A stretch of DNA of 64,000 nt from Chloroflexota bacterium (GCA_017993775.1 JAGOMA010000026.1:1-64000); one strand, 5' to 3'. Shown: positions 1-8,612, counted from the stretch's first letter. Notes: generated by a model from the sequence alone, not told the origin. Translations and numbers: made by a program.

Positions 1-666
1 CTAAGCCTCAACAACCTGGGCTATCTCCTGCGAGCGATGGGGAATCTGGCGGAGGCACGGCCGTACTACGAACGCGCCCTGGCTATCCGGGAAAAAGCGC
101 TCGGCCCCGACCACCCCGACACCGCCCAAAGCCTCAACAACCTGGGCGGTCTCCTGCAAGCGATGGGCAATCTGGCGGAGGCACGGCCGTACTACGAACG
201 CGCCCTGGCCATCAACGAAAAAGCGCTCGGCCCCGACCACCCCGACACCGCCACCAGCCTCAACAACCTGGGCGGTCTCCTCGATTCGATGGGGAATCTG
301 GCGGAGGCACGGCCGTACTACGAACGCGCCCTGGCCATCTACGAAAAAGCGCTCGGCCCCGACCACCCCAACACCGCCACCAGCCTCAACAACCTGGGCG
401 GTCTCCTCGATTCGATGGGGAATCTGGCGGAGGCACGGCCGTACTACGAACGCGCCCTGGCCATCAGAGAAAAAGCGCTCGGCCCCGACCACCCCGACAC
501 CGCCCAAAGCCTCAACAACCTGGGCTATCTCCTGCAAGCGATGGGGAATCTGGCGGAGGCACGGCCGTACTACGAACGCGCCCTGACTATTCTTGAAAAA
601 TCGCTGGGAGCCAATCACCCCCATACCAAAATCGTACGCGGCAATTTAAGCAGCCTGGGCAGGTAG
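1..666 (+). CDS. Tetratricopeptide repeat protein, kinesin-light-chain type (5' end outside window)
   Basis: The reading frame is open from base 1, so the gene begins upstream and only the C-terminal part is seen. It holds five 42-residue repeats of the TPR_10/TPR_12 kind (core GNLAEARPYYERALAI, then EKALGPDHPDTA and SLNNLGGLL). The repeats are spaced exactly 126 nt (cores at 37, 163, 289, 415, 541) and are almost identical at DNA level, so they were amplified or homogenised recently. Each unit carries one ACGGCCGT. The protein ends soon after a diverged last unit (SLGANHPHTK). Such proteins are protein-protein interaction scaffolds; in bacteria they are often fused to NB-ARC or CHAT domains, which would lie upstream and cannot be seen. 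The TAG stop overlaps the first base pairs of an intergenic inverted repeat. Confidence 0.85.
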   Translation, partial: LSLNNLGYLLRAMGNLAEARPYYERALAIREKALGPDHPDTAQSLNNLGGLLQAMGNLAEARPYYERALAINEKALGPDHPDTATSLNNLGGLLDSMGNLAEARPYYERALAIYEKALGPDHPNTATSLNNLGGLLDSMGNLAEARPYYERALAIREKALGPDHPDTAQSLNNLGYLLQAMGNLAEARPYYERALTILEKSLGANHPHTKIVRGNLSSLGR

Positions 667-679
667 ATTGGTCCAATCT
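665..679. repeat. Dispersed 15-nt inverted repeat, AGATTGG-N-CCAATCT family
   Basis: AGATTGGTCCAATCT is a perfect 7-bp inverted repeat with a 1-nt centre and overlaps the stop codon of the TPR gene. Further copies lie at 5174, 13230, 13248, 24471, 54334 and 54352, always at gene boundaries. Confidence 0.7.
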
Positions 680-719
680 GAAGGCGGGGGTTTACGGCGC
701 TGTCAGGCCCCTACTCCTG

Positions 720-990
720 TGTCGAATACGTTCAGCATTGATTGCAGTCACTTCCAACCCATTCTGAATCCATTCATAGCCCATTGCAGCATCCCACAAC
801 CCATGCTGAATCTGTTCATAATCCCTTGCAGCATCCCACAATTAATGCTGAATTGGTTCAGCATGAGCTGCCATATCTGGCAGCCTATACTGAGCCAATT
901 CAGAGCCGGTTGCAATAGGCTGCAATCTAGGCTGAGCCAATTCAGGGCTAATTGCAGCATAAGACAACCAATGCTGAGCCGATTCGAAAA
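720..990. repeat. Degenerate 42-nt-period intergenic repeat, about six units
   Basis: Units begin near TTGCAGCATCCCACAACCCA and recur every 42 nt with divergence. Both strands stay open through the array: the plus strand would read a 14-residue period (LNPFIAHCSIPQPM-like) and the minus strand another (LQPALNWLSIGCQI-like). There is no RBS, no domain and no similarity I know, so I treat it as a non-coding minisatellite rather than a gene. Confidence 0.6.
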
Positions 991-1011
991 TGCCCCCAAA
1001 GGTTCACGTGC

Positions 1012-1105
1012 AGACCTGACAGGTTTTCTGAAACCTGTCAGGTCTTTGGGAAACCTGTCAGGTCTTTGGGAAACCTGTCAGGTCTTTGGGAAACCTGTCA
1101 GGTCT
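1012..1105. repeat. Hairpin plus tandem copies of its right arm
   Basis: A perfect 15-bp hairpin: arm AGACCTGACAGGTTT (1012-1026), loop TCTG, arm AAACCTGTCAGGTCT (1031-1045). The right arm is then repeated at 1051, 1071 and 1091 with a constant 5-nt spacer TTGGG (20-nt period). It has the same arm ends as the hairpin at 12076-12108 but a different central five bases. No T-run follows, so it is not an ordinary terminator. Confidence 0.7.
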
Positions 1106-1259
1106 ATTATCACGAATGGGTGATGAACCCCGCCGGCCAAATCTGGCAAACGGCCGTGGCCTGATGATATACTAAACGCCGTCGGTGAGGGTCTCCTGCA
1201 TCATGCGAAAGACACTCTTAATATCACCAAAGAACGCCACAATAAACGGAGGAAATCTC

Positions 1260-2012
1260 ATGAGTATCAGTTACGAAGCCCCCAGAAGCGACGCCCGTCG
1301 GCTGCAAACATTGGCCCAGGTCGTCACCGTAGCCGCCCAAGACGCGCTGGAAGGACGCGCCTATATCCGCCCGGATGTATTGGCAGCGGCCACCACGCTG
1401 CAAGGGCAAATGGAAGAAGCGCTGGATGCCCTGAGCGACAAGCTGGCGGCGCGGATGCAGGCGGTAGCGGCCAAAGACCAGGCGATACAGCAGCTAGAAT
1501 GGCACATCCGCGATGCCTGGGAAAGCATCAGACGCCGCATCCGGCGGCAGGATTTGGCCGCCTCGCTGATTGTTTATTACGGTCTCAATGAAAGCGGCGA
1601 GTCGCCGACCGGCATCAGCCAATCATCCTGGTTGAGCTATGGGCAGGATGTGCTGGCGGGGGATGATGAGGCGTTTACGGCCGGATTTGAACGGCTGCGC
1701 GAGCCGAATCAAGAAGAAATCCAGCTTGCCTATGATGCGGCGCAAAGGGCTTACAATGCCATGCCTATGGCCGACCGCGCCTATGATTTGGCTCAGGCGG
1801 CGGTGACAGCGCTGCGCCCGCAGGTAGACGAGACACTGTCGGACGTGGTGCGCGATATGCGCTACAACCTCAGCATCGCCCGCCAGGACAAAGAAAGCGA
1901 GCGGCGCGTCATGCGCAGTTATGGCTTCACGTTCTCGTCGGATACGGCCACGCCGGAGGAAACGGTGACAGAAACGCTGGCAGAACCGCAGGCAGAAGCG
2001 CCTGCAGGTTAA
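1260..2012 (+). CDS. Hypothetical helical protein, 250 aa
   Basis: I do not recognise this protein. The start at 1260 is chosen because CGGAGGAAA sits just upstream with good spacing; the frame could also open at 1185, but without an RBS. The sequence has no signal peptide or membrane segment. It is rich in Ala, Gln, Arg and Asp, with long predicted helices (LAARMQAVAAKDQAIQQLEW; EEIQLAYDAAQRAYNAM) that could form coiled coils, and a Thr/Glu/Pro-rich tail. It stands alone between repeat arrays and a strong hairpin (2066-2112), so context says nothing about its role. Codon use and the embedded tail are ordinary for the window. Confidence 0.75.
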   Translation: MSISYEAPRSDARRLQTLAQVVTVAAQDALEGRAYIRPDVLAAATTLQGQMEEALDALSDKLAARMQAVAAKDQAIQQLEWHIRDAWESIRRRIRRQDLAASLIVYYGLNESGESPTGISQSSWLSYGQDVLAGDDEAFTAGFERLREPNQEEIQLAYDAAQRAYNAMPMADRAYDLAQAAVTALRPQVDETLSDVVRDMRYNLSIARQDKESERRVMRSYGFTFSSDTATPEETVTETLAEPQAEAPAG

Positions 2013-2065
2013 GGCCAGCTCCAGAATTAAAGACGGCGCTTCAGGAATTCCGGGGGTTGACGGTC

Positions 2066-2112
2066 CCTGATGCGTGATGCGTGATGGTAAATTTCACGCA
2101 TCACGCATCAGG
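2066..2112. repeat. 19-bp perfect hairpin of the TGATGCG/CGCATCA family
   Basis: Arm CCTGATGCGTGATGCGTGA (2066-2084) is fully complementary to 2094-2112, with a 9-nt loop. The arms are made of tandem TGATGCG units. It lies between two plus-strand genes and has no T-run. A related element is at 6413-6480 and a single arm at about 29830. Confidence 0.75.
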
Positions 2113-2148
2113 GCAAACCCCATGAAATCTCAAAGACCCAATTAAATC

Positions 2149-5100
2149 ATGATGACGACAGTTTCCAGACAATTTTCGGAAAGCGCAACGGCGGCGAGCA
2201 TGGGGCAGTGGCTGGTTGATTTTGCCCTGCTGCTGCTGGGCGGGCTGGCGCTGACGCGGATTTTGTATGAAGGGTTGTTTCCGCGCTGGGGGTGGCTGGC
2301 ACGGCCGTTGCCCGTCATCGTCATCGCGGGGGGCACGGCCGTTCTGCTCACCTGGGCTTTTAATAGGACGCGGATAAACGCGGAAAAACGCGGCTGGTTT
2401 TTGCTGCCGCTGGTTTTAAATGTGTGGTGGCTGTTTGATCCGGCCGTGGATTTGGTGGGCAGCCGGTTGATTTTTGGCGCGGCGCTGTGGCTGGCGGCGC
2501 TGCTGGTGGCGCGGACCAAAGCTGCGCCGCGCGCGTGGCGCTGGCTGGGGCCGCTGTTCGTGCTGGCCGCCCTGCTGCCCGTCTACCTGCTGACCCTGCC
2601 CAACGCCGTCGGGCAGGCCGACACCTTCGAGTTCCAGGTGGTTGCGCCACAGTTGGGCCTCGCCCACCCCACCGGCTACCCGCTGTTTTTGCTGCTGGGC
2701 AAGCTGTTCACCCTCATCCCCCTCAACACGGTAGCGTGGCGGCTGAACGTGGCCGTGATGGTCTACGGGCTGGCGGCGGCCTGCCTGCTGTTTGGGCTGG
2801 GCTACCGGCTAAGGGCAAGGGGAGAGGTGGCGGTGGTAACGGCCGTTACCCTCGGCCTCATCCCCATCTTCTGGAGCCAGGCCATCGAAGCCGAAGTCTA
2901 CACCCTGCACGCGCTATTCGTCGTCGCCGCGCTGTTTGTCATGCGGGAGATTGGCGATTGGCGATTGGGGATTGGGGATTGGGGGAACCCCTCCCACACC
3001 CCCACACCCGCTCACCCGCTCTCCCGCTCTCCCATGCTCCTCGCCTTCCTCCTCGGCCTGGGCATGACCAATCACCTGACCACCATCTTCCTCCTACCAG
3101 CCGCCGGCCTGACGCTGCTTTTCTCAGGCTATTTCCGCCGCAAATCTCTCATCGCCCATCTCCAATCTCTCCTCCTCCTTGCGCTGGCCTTCGCCCTGCC
3201 GCTGCTGTTGTACGCCTATTTGCCGCTGCGGTGGACGGCCGTACACCACGAACCCATGGGCCTCAGCCGCTTTGTCGATTGGGTCATCGGCGGGCGGTTT
3301 CAGGGGGCGCTGCAATGGCGCGCCTGGCTCGACGACCCCACCCGCTACGAAGTGGTCGGCCGCATCTACCTGAGCAATTGGGGCTGGGTGAACCTGGCCA
3401 TCGCCGCCCTGGGCCTCATCACCCTGTTTGTCCGCCGCTGGCAGTTCGCGCTCATCCTCCTCGTCACCTGGCTCGGCGTCACCTTCTACGCCCTCAACTA
3501 CTACGTGCCCGATCTGGCCGTCTTTTTGATGGGAGCGCAGGTGGTAACGGCCGTCTTCTGGCTGGCCGGCGCGAATTGGTTATTAGAGATTGGAGATCGG
3601 AGATTGGGGCGAATCTCCCATCTCATCCTGCTCTTCCTGACGATCCCCACGCTCCTTCTGGCGGTGGCCCATTGGCCGCAAATCGATCAGTCCGGCGACG
3701 ATGGGCTGCTGACGTGGGGCGCGGCGGTGCTGGCGCAGCCGCTGGCCGCAAACGCCGCCATCCTGGCCGACAGCGAAAAAATCGCCCCGCTGTATTATTT
3801 GCAGCAGGCGGAAGGCGTGCGCCCCGACCTGGACATCATGGTGCTGCCCGATGAGGCCGCCTACCGCGCCGAACTCGACCAACGCCTCGCCGCCGGGCAG
3901 ACGGTCTATCTGGCGCGCTTTTTGCCGGGCCTGGAAGGCGTCTACCACTTACGTGCGCTGGGGCCGCTGACGGAAGTAAGCCGGGAACCGCTAACCACGC
4001 TGCCGGATACGGCCGTTGCCGCCCCCCTCGCCTTCGACAACATCCTGCTGCTTGGTTATGAATGGCAGCCGGAAGCGGCCATCGACCCGGCCCAGGCTGC
4101 CCTCACCCTCTACTGGCAGCCAACCAATCCACCTACCCACCCCCTCCAGGTCTACCTGCGCCTGGGCGACCATGTGAGCGACGGCCGTTTCCCCGCCAAC
4201 AACTTCTACCCCACCAACGCCTGGAAAGGGGACGAAATTGTGCCGGATTTCCACCTGCTGCCCCGGCCAATCAGCAACGCTACGTCTCAATACGATTTGC
4301 AGGTAGCTCTCGCGCCGCCCTTCACTGCACCCGATGAGCTGGATTGGCAGACGGTAACGGCCGTTTCCCTCCCCGCCACGCCCTTCACCGACCTGCCACA
4401 GCCGATTCGCGCCCAAATTGGCCCCGCCGCCCTGCTGTCTGTGGACTTTGCGGCGCAAATCCGCCCGCAGCAGCCCTTTACCGTGCTGCTGTCCGGCTAC
4501 GGCGACCCATCGGGCATCCAGGCGATGCTGCTGGCGGAAGGCGAAGACCTGCCCAATTTGCCTCTGGCGCGCATTATCTACCGCGGACCGCTGACCGAAC
4601 GGCCGTTTACGGCAGCGGAAACGGTGGCGGGGGTAAAGGAGAACGGCCGTTACCAACTTCTCCTCACGCGCCCCGGCCAAACGCTTATTTGCGGCTGGCT
4701 CCAGCCGGTGACGAACGCTTGCCCGCTGGGTAACGTGGTCGTCAGCGGCGCGCCGCTGCCCGCTGGGGCCGTCAACTACGACGACAAAATCGCCCTGCTG
4801 GACGTGGCCATCGCCGATACCACCTTGCAGCCCGGCGGCCAGCTTGCCCTGACGCTGCACTGGCAGGCATTGGCCCCCATTGCCAACGATTACACCGTCT
4901 TCCTGCAAGTGGTAGACGCCCAGGACCGCCTCGTGGGGCAGGTGGACGCCTGGCCGCTGCAAGGCACGCTGCCCACCAGCCAATGGACCCCCGGCCAGAC
5001 CATCACCGACCCGTACACCATCCAACTGGACCCGGACATGCCGCCCGGCGCGTATCGCCTGCTGATTGGCTGGTATCTTTTGGCCGATTTGCGCCGCCTG

Positions 5101-5169
5101 CCCGTCTTAAACGCCGATGGCGCGCCGGTAGACGATAAACTCGCTGTGCCTGGTTTGATGGTGGAATGA
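2149..5169 (+). CDS. DUF2723 (TMEM260-like) GT-C membrane protein with C-terminal beta domains
   Basis: 1006 aa. The N-terminal half holds about a dozen membrane helices. Around residues 155-185 is the DUF2723 signature: an acidic site (QADTFEF), then LGLAHPTGYPLFLLLGKLF. DUF2723 proteins belong with GT-C glycosyltransferases (the PMT/TMEM260 group), which move sugars from a polyprenyl carrier to outside acceptors; the substrate here is unknown. The C-terminal half (about residue 520 on) has soluble beta-rich segments with repeated PGxxL/LHWQ patterns, resembling those at the end of the 19862-23014 protein. Two repeat-derived stretches (IGDWRLGIGDW near residue 265, and near residue 480) are in frame in loops. 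No clear RBS; a second ATG follows immediately. Confidence 0.8.
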   Translation: MMTTVSRQFSESATAASMGQWLVDFALLLLGGLALTRILYEGLFPRWGWLARPLPVIVIAGGTAVLLTWAFNRTRINAEKRGWFLLPLVLNVWWLFDPAVDLVGSRLIFGAALWLAALLVARTKAAPRAWRWLGPLFVLAALLPVYLLTLPNAVGQADTFEFQVVAPQLGLAHPTGYPLFLLLGKLFTLIPLNTVAWRLNVAVMVYGLAAACLLFGLGYRLRARGEVAVVTAVTLGLIPIFWSQAIEAEVYTLHALFVVAALFVMREIGDWRLGIGDWGNPSHTPTPAHPLSRSPMLLAFLLGLGMTNHLTTIFLLPAAGLTLLFSGYFRRKSLIAHLQSLLLLALAFALPLLLYAYLPLRWTAVHHEPMGLSRFVDWVIGGRFQGALQWRAWLDDPTRYEVVGRIYLSNWGWVNLAIAALGLITLFVRRWQFALILLVTWLGVTFYALNYYVPDLAVFLMGAQVVTAVFWLAGANWLLEIGDRRLGRISHLILLFLTIPTLLLAVAHWPQIDQSGDDGLLTWGAAVLAQPLAANAAILADSEKIAPLYYLQQAEGVRPDLDIMVLPDEAAYRAELDQRLAAGQTVYLARFLPGLEGVYHLRALGPLTEVSREPLTTLPDTAVAAPLAFDNILLLGYEWQPEAAIDPAQAALTLYWQPTNPPTHPLQVYLRLGDHVSDGRFPANNFYPTNAWKGDEIVPDFHLLPRPISNATSQYDLQVALAPPFTAPDELDWQTVTAVSLPATPFTDLPQPIRAQIGPAALLSVDFAAQIRPQQPFTVLLSGYGDPSGIQAMLLAEGEDLPNLPLARIIYRGPLTERPFTAAETVAGVKENGRYQLLLTRPGQTLICGWLQPVTNACPLGNVVVSGAPLPAGAVNYDDKIALLDVAIADTTLQPGGQLALTLHWQALAPIANDYTVFLQVVDAQDRLVGQVDAWPLQGTLPTSQWTPGQTITDPYTIQLDPDMPPGAYRLLIGWYLLADLRRLPVLNADGAPVDDKLAVPGLMVE
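2944..3036. repeat. In-frame GATTGGGGATT microsatellite inside the DUF2723 gene
   Basis: Tandem GATTGG(C/G)GATT units followed by CCCACACCC/CTCTCCCGCT repeats encode IGDWRLGIGDW and a Pro/Ser/His stretch between two membrane helices. The same low-complexity family occurs in intergenic DNA (8563-8612, 9395-9510, 27448-27505) and in another gene (22263-22345). Confidence 0.7.
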
Positions 5170-5173
5170 GGCC

Positions 5174-5188
5174 AGATTGGACCAATCG
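5174..5188. repeat. AGATTGGACCAATC inverted repeat copy
   Basis: One-base variant of the 15-nt family, between the DUF2723 stop (5169) and the RBS of the next gene. Confidence 0.55.
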
Positions 5189-5209
5189 ACACAACAAAAG
5201 GAATTTGCC

Positions 5210-6397
5210 ATGCCTGAACCCATTATTCGCCCACTGCAACCGGCGGAAATGCCGGAGATTATGTACCACCTGACCAGCTACGCCTTTAACCCGACGCCGC
5301 CCTGGCCAGACAAGGCGCGGCGGCTGGAGTTGTTGAGCAAGCGGCAAGAGGCCACGTATATGGCGCTGTTTGAAGGGGACACGGCCGTTTCCGTCGCCGC
5401 CAGCACGCCCATGAGCCAGCAAGTGCGCGGCAAACTCTTCGACATGGGCGGCATCTGGGGCGTGGTGACGCGGCCGGAAGCCCGCCGCCAAGGCTACTGC
5501 CGCCGCGTACTGACCGAACTGCTGACGGCCGTGCGCGATGCCGGCTGCGCCTTCACCACCCTCTACCCCTTCCGCGAATCCTTCTACGAACGGCTGGGCT
5601 ACACCACCTTCCCCCTGCCCATCAAAGCCCGCTTCAACCCCGCCAACCTGGCCCCGCTGCTGAAAATGAACCTGCCCGGCCACGTGGAGACGGCGCTGAT
5701 CGGCGAGGTATATCCGGCTTACCACCTGTTTTTGCAGCAGTTGCAGCGGCACACGCACGGCATGGCCATCATGAAGGCCAATTTGCAGCGCGGCCCGAAC
5801 CAGCCGGATGGCTTGTGGGTGGCGCAGGCGGTGGTGGACGGCCGTGTGGCCGGCATGATGCTCTACGACATCAAAGGCGCGGAAGTGACTCAGTTCACGC
5901 TGCGAGCCATTCGTTTTTACGCCGCCTCCCCCGCCGGGCGTTATCTGCTGCTGGACTGGATTGCCCGCCACATCGACCAGGCCAATCTGGCCGAACTATG
6001 GCTCTCCCCCGCCGACCGGCCGGAAACCTGGCTGGCCGACCTGGCCGTCAGCACAGAGTCGATGATGCGCGCGCCGATGGGGCGGGTGCTGGATGTGGGC
6101 CAAATGGGCGGGCAGCAGGTGGGCGACGGCCGTTTCACCGCCGCCATCCACGACCCGATCTGCCCGTGGAATGAGGGTAACTGGGAATTTGTGGGGGAAA
6201 ACGGCCGTCTGCACGTCCAACCAGCCGCCGCCGCCACCTGCGACCTGACCATCCAGGCCCTTTCCGCGCTGGTCTACGGAACCCACGACCCGGCAGACTT
6301 CGCCCTGCGCGGCTGGGGCCGCCCGGACGAAACTATCCAGGCCGCCATGCGCCAAATCTTCCCGCCGCGCATCCCCCACATCCACGAAATCTTTTAA
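5210..6397 (+). CDS. Eis-type GNAT N-acetyltransferase
   Basis: 395 aa, the usual length of the Eis family (two GNAT folds plus an SCP2-like C-terminal domain). The start at 5210 follows an AAAGGAA RBS; an upstream in-frame ATG at 5177 has none. The acetyl-CoA loop is seen as VVTRPEARRQGYCRRVL (about residues 84-100), followed by YPFRESFYERLGY, typical of this family. The protein ends in Phe (HEIF), as Eis enzymes do, where the C-terminal carboxylate is used in catalysis. Eis enzymes acetylate amines, including aminoglycosides and lysines; the natural substrate here cannot be told from sequence. It follows the DUF2723 gene closely and may share a transcript. Confidence 0.85.
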   Translation: MPEPIIRPLQPAEMPEIMYHLTSYAFNPTPPWPDKARRLELLSKRQEATYMALFEGDTAVSVAASTPMSQQVRGKLFDMGGIWGVVTRPEARRQGYCRRVLTELLTAVRDAGCAFTTLYPFRESFYERLGYTTFPLPIKARFNPANLAPLLKMNLPGHVETALIGEVYPAYHLFLQQLQRHTHGMAIMKANLQRGPNQPDGLWVAQAVVDGRVAGMMLYDIKGAEVTQFTLRAIRFYAASPAGRYLLLDWIARHIDQANLAELWLSPADRPETWLADLAVSTESMMRAPMGRVLDVGQMGGQQVGDGRFTAAIHDPICPWNEGNWEFVGENGRLHVQPAAAATCDLTIQALSALVYGTHDPADFALRGWGRPDETIQAAMRQIFPPRIPHIHEIF

Positions 6398-6412
6398 GGG
6401 TTTTTGGGGTAT

Positions 6413-6480
6413 CGTGAAACGTGATGCGTAATGCGTGACCAGAGGCATCACGCATCACGCATCACGCATCACGTTTCACG
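6413..6480. repeat. Long TGATGCG-family hairpin between convergent genes
   Basis: Arms of about 26 nt (6413-6438 and 6455-6480) match with one mismatch; the left arm begins CGTGAAACGTGATGCG. It lies between the Eis stop (6397) and the amrB 3' end (6476), so it could end transcription from both sides although it has no T-run. Confidence 0.65.
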
Positions 6481-7303
6481 GGTTTTTACCCGCTGAACTC
6501 CCCAAGAGCCGCGTGAACGCCCACGCGCCGTAGCCCACCACCCGATCTTTGCGCCCGGCGGTGTCGCCGGAGCTGCGTAAATCCAGGCGGTGGGCGGCGA
6601 GATCGCGCTGGCGCGCGGCCAGCAGCCAACCCTGGATGGGCAGCCGCCCGCAGGCCGATTCGCGGCCAAGACCGGCCGGGTTTAGCTGCTCGATGGCCTG
6701 CGCTGTGGCCGCGTCCAGCGCCTGCGCTGTGGCGTAATCGTAATAATGACTCAGGTCGGAGCTGATGACGATGAGCGTTTCCGGGCCGCCCCAGAGTTGG
6801 TCGAGAACGGCCGTTACCTCCTCCGGCGTCACGTCGCCCACCACCAGCGGGACCAGCTTAAACGCCCCCAAAACAGTCTGCAAAAACGGCAGATGCACCT
6901 CCAGCCCATGCTCGCGGGCATGGGCCGCGTCCGACACCTGCACCTGCGGCAGCGCCAGGATGATGTCCAGCGCCGCCCGATCCACCCGGACTTCGCCCAG
7001 CGGCGTGGCGAAGGCGTCGGCATCAGGGGCGGCCAGGCCGCGCACGGGCAGCGTGTGCGCCGGTCCCAGCAGGATGACGCGCTCGATTGTGCCGGCCAAC
7101 GGCCGTATCGCCGCATACGCCGCCCCGGCAATCGGGCCGGAGTAAATATACCCGGCGTGCGGGGCGATGATGGCTTTGGGCGGGGCGGGGAGGAGTGGTG
7201 GGGAAACGGCCGTATCTATAGACTCATTAACCATCCGTCGCAGATCATCCGGCCGCGCCGGATAAAACGTACCGGCCACCGCCGGCTGGCGTATCGTCGT
7301 CAT
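6476..7303 (-). CDS. amrB: AmmeMemoRadiSam system protein B (MEMO1 family)
   Basis: 275 aa, full length. Family marks: N-terminal RQPAVAGTFYP, the metal-site stretch IIAPHAGYIYSGPIAGAAYA, ILLGPAH, LEVHLPFLQ and ISSDLSHYYDY; these His/Asp/Cys-region residues line the pocket in MEMO1-like dioxygenase-fold proteins. The start is supported by AAGGGG about 7 nt upstream. It is divergent from amrS (7467), the usual partner, about 160 nt apart. The third member (AMMECR1/AmrA) is not in the window. The biochemical role of the system is still unclear; MEMO1 proteins are Cu/Fe-binding redox-related proteins. Confidence 0.92.
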   Translation of the reverse strand: MTTIRQPAVAGTFYPARPDDLRRMVNESIDTAVSPPLLPAPPKAIIAPHAGYIYSGPIAGAAYAAIRPLAGTIERVILLGPAHTLPVRGLAAPDADAFATPLGEVRVDRAALDIILALPQVQVSDAAHAREHGLEVHLPFLQTVLGAFKLVPLVVGDVTPEEVTAVLDQLWGGPETLIVISSDLSHYYDYATAQALDAATAQAIEQLNPAGLGRESACGRLPIQGWLLAARQRDLAAHRLDLRSSGDTAGRKDRVVGYGAWAFTRLLGSSAGKNP

Positions 7304-7407
7304 AAAAAACCCCTTTGGAAAGCTGAAGTCTGGTTCGACCTCTTGCTCTTCCTCTAGCTCTATCCTCTAGCTCCCCACCCGCTCATTTTTCACCAATCTA
7401 CTCGTAG

Positions 7408-7413
7408 TATAAT
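7408..7413 (+). promoter_or_regulatory. Putative -10 box for amrS
   Basis: A perfect TATAAT, 54 nt before the amrS start, in the amrB-amrS divergent region. No convincing -35 at the right distance (AT-rich ATTTTT at 7385-7390). Confidence 0.35.
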
Positions 7414-7466
7414 CAATTTGGGTAGGCAATGGCTGAATGGATTACGCCGCCCACCGGGAGAAAAGG

Positions 7467-8561
7467 ATGAACGAGGTATTAACCGATACCATTCCGACCG
7501 TTTACTGGCACAAGCTGGAAAACGGCCGTATCCAATGCGACGTCTGCCCGCGTGAGTGCAAGCTGCACAACGGGCAGCGGGGCATGTGTTTTGTGCGCAT
7601 GGCCCAGAATGACCAGATCGTGTTGACGACATACGGCCGTTCCAGCGGCTTTTGCATCGACCCCATCGAGAAAAAACCGCTCAACCACTTCTACCCCGGC
7701 ACGCCGATTTTGTCGTTTGGCACGGCCGGCTGCAACCTGGCTTGCAAATTCTGCCAGAATTGGGACATCAGCAAATCGCGCGAATTCGATACTCTGGCCG
7801 ATCAGGCCGCGCCGGAAACCATCGCCCGCGCCGCCCAAACGTTAGGCTGCCGCAGCGTGGCCTACACCTACAACGACCCGACTATCTTCCTGGAATACGC
7901 CATCGACGTGGCCCAGGCGTGCCATGAAGCCGGCGTTTACTCCGTCGCCGTGACCGCCGGTTACATCCACGAGCAGCCGCGCCGCGACTTTTACGCCCAC
8001 ATGGACGCCGCCAACGTAGACCTGAAAGGGTTCACCGAGAAATTTTACCAGCAGCTATGCGCCGGGCAGTTAACGCCGGTGCTGGACACCCTGCTCTACC
8101 TGAAGCACGAGACCCATGTCTGGTTTGAGATCACCAATCTGCTGATTCCAGGCCAAAACGACAGCAACGAGGAGTTGGAAGCGATGACCCGCTGGGTGGT
8201 GGACGAATTAGGCCCGGACGTGCCCCTGCATTTCACCGCCTTCCATCCAGACTACAAGATGATGGACATCCCGCGCACGCCAGCGGCCACGCTCCAACGC
8301 GCCCGACACATCGCCCGCGCCAACGGTGTGCGCTACGCCTACACCGGCAACATCCACGACGACGCGGGCGGCAGCACTTACTGCCACGCCTGCGGCGAAA
8401 AGCTGATTGGCCGGGATTGGTATGTGTTGGACGAGTGGAATTTAGATGGAGACGGCCGTTGCCGTTTCTGCCACACCCCCTGCGCCGGTCACTTCGACCC
8501 GCAGCCAGGAGCCTGGGGCGCGCGCCGCCAGCCGCTAAGGCTGGTCAATTTTGAAGTCTGA
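7467..8561 (+). CDS. amrS: AmmeMemoRadiSam system radical SAM enzyme
   Basis: 364 aa. Radical-SAM CxxxCxxC is present as GCNLACKFCQNWD (about residues 89-96), which would hold the [4Fe-4S] cluster that cleaves S-adenosylmethionine. An N-terminal CDVCPRECKL and a C-terminal CHACGEK...CRFCHTPC give further cysteine pairs, as in the AmrS/PflA-like group. GYIHEQPRRDF, FTAFHPDYKM and YAYTGNIHD are also typical. Start 7467 is chosen for the GGGAG about 6 nt before it; 7437 is an alternative. Divergent from amrB. The reaction is not established for the family. Confidence 0.92.
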   Translation: MNEVLTDTIPTVYWHKLENGRIQCDVCPRECKLHNGQRGMCFVRMAQNDQIVLTTYGRSSGFCIDPIEKKPLNHFYPGTPILSFGTAGCNLACKFCQNWDISKSREFDTLADQAAPETIARAAQTLGCRSVAYTYNDPTIFLEYAIDVAQACHEAGVYSVAVTAGYIHEQPRRDFYAHMDAANVDLKGFTEKFYQQLCAGQLTPVLDTLLYLKHETHVWFEITNLLIPGQNDSNEELEAMTRWVVDELGPDVPLHFTAFHPDYKMMDIPRTPAATLQRARHIARANGVRYAYTGNIHDDAGGSTYCHACGEKLIGRDWYVLDEWNLDGDGRCRFCHTPCAGHFDPQPGAWGARRQPLRLVNFEV

Positions 8562-8562
8562 C

Positions 8563-8612
8563 ACTGGAGACTGGAGATTAAAGACTGTACAGTCTCCAAT
8601 CTCAAATCCCGA
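8563..8612. repeat. GGAGACTGGAGATT low-complexity repeat with inverted half
   Basis: Tandem GGAGA(C/T)TGGAGATT on one side and ATCTCCAATCTC on the other form a loose inverted repeat between amrS and the methyltransferase. It reaches into the methyltransferase 3' end and supplies its last codons (WRFGI) and stop. Confidence 0.6.

Noticed and set aside
668-1123. A 151-codon plus-strand gene
   Set aside because: It starts without RBS and is made only of intergenic repeats; the minus strand is equally open.
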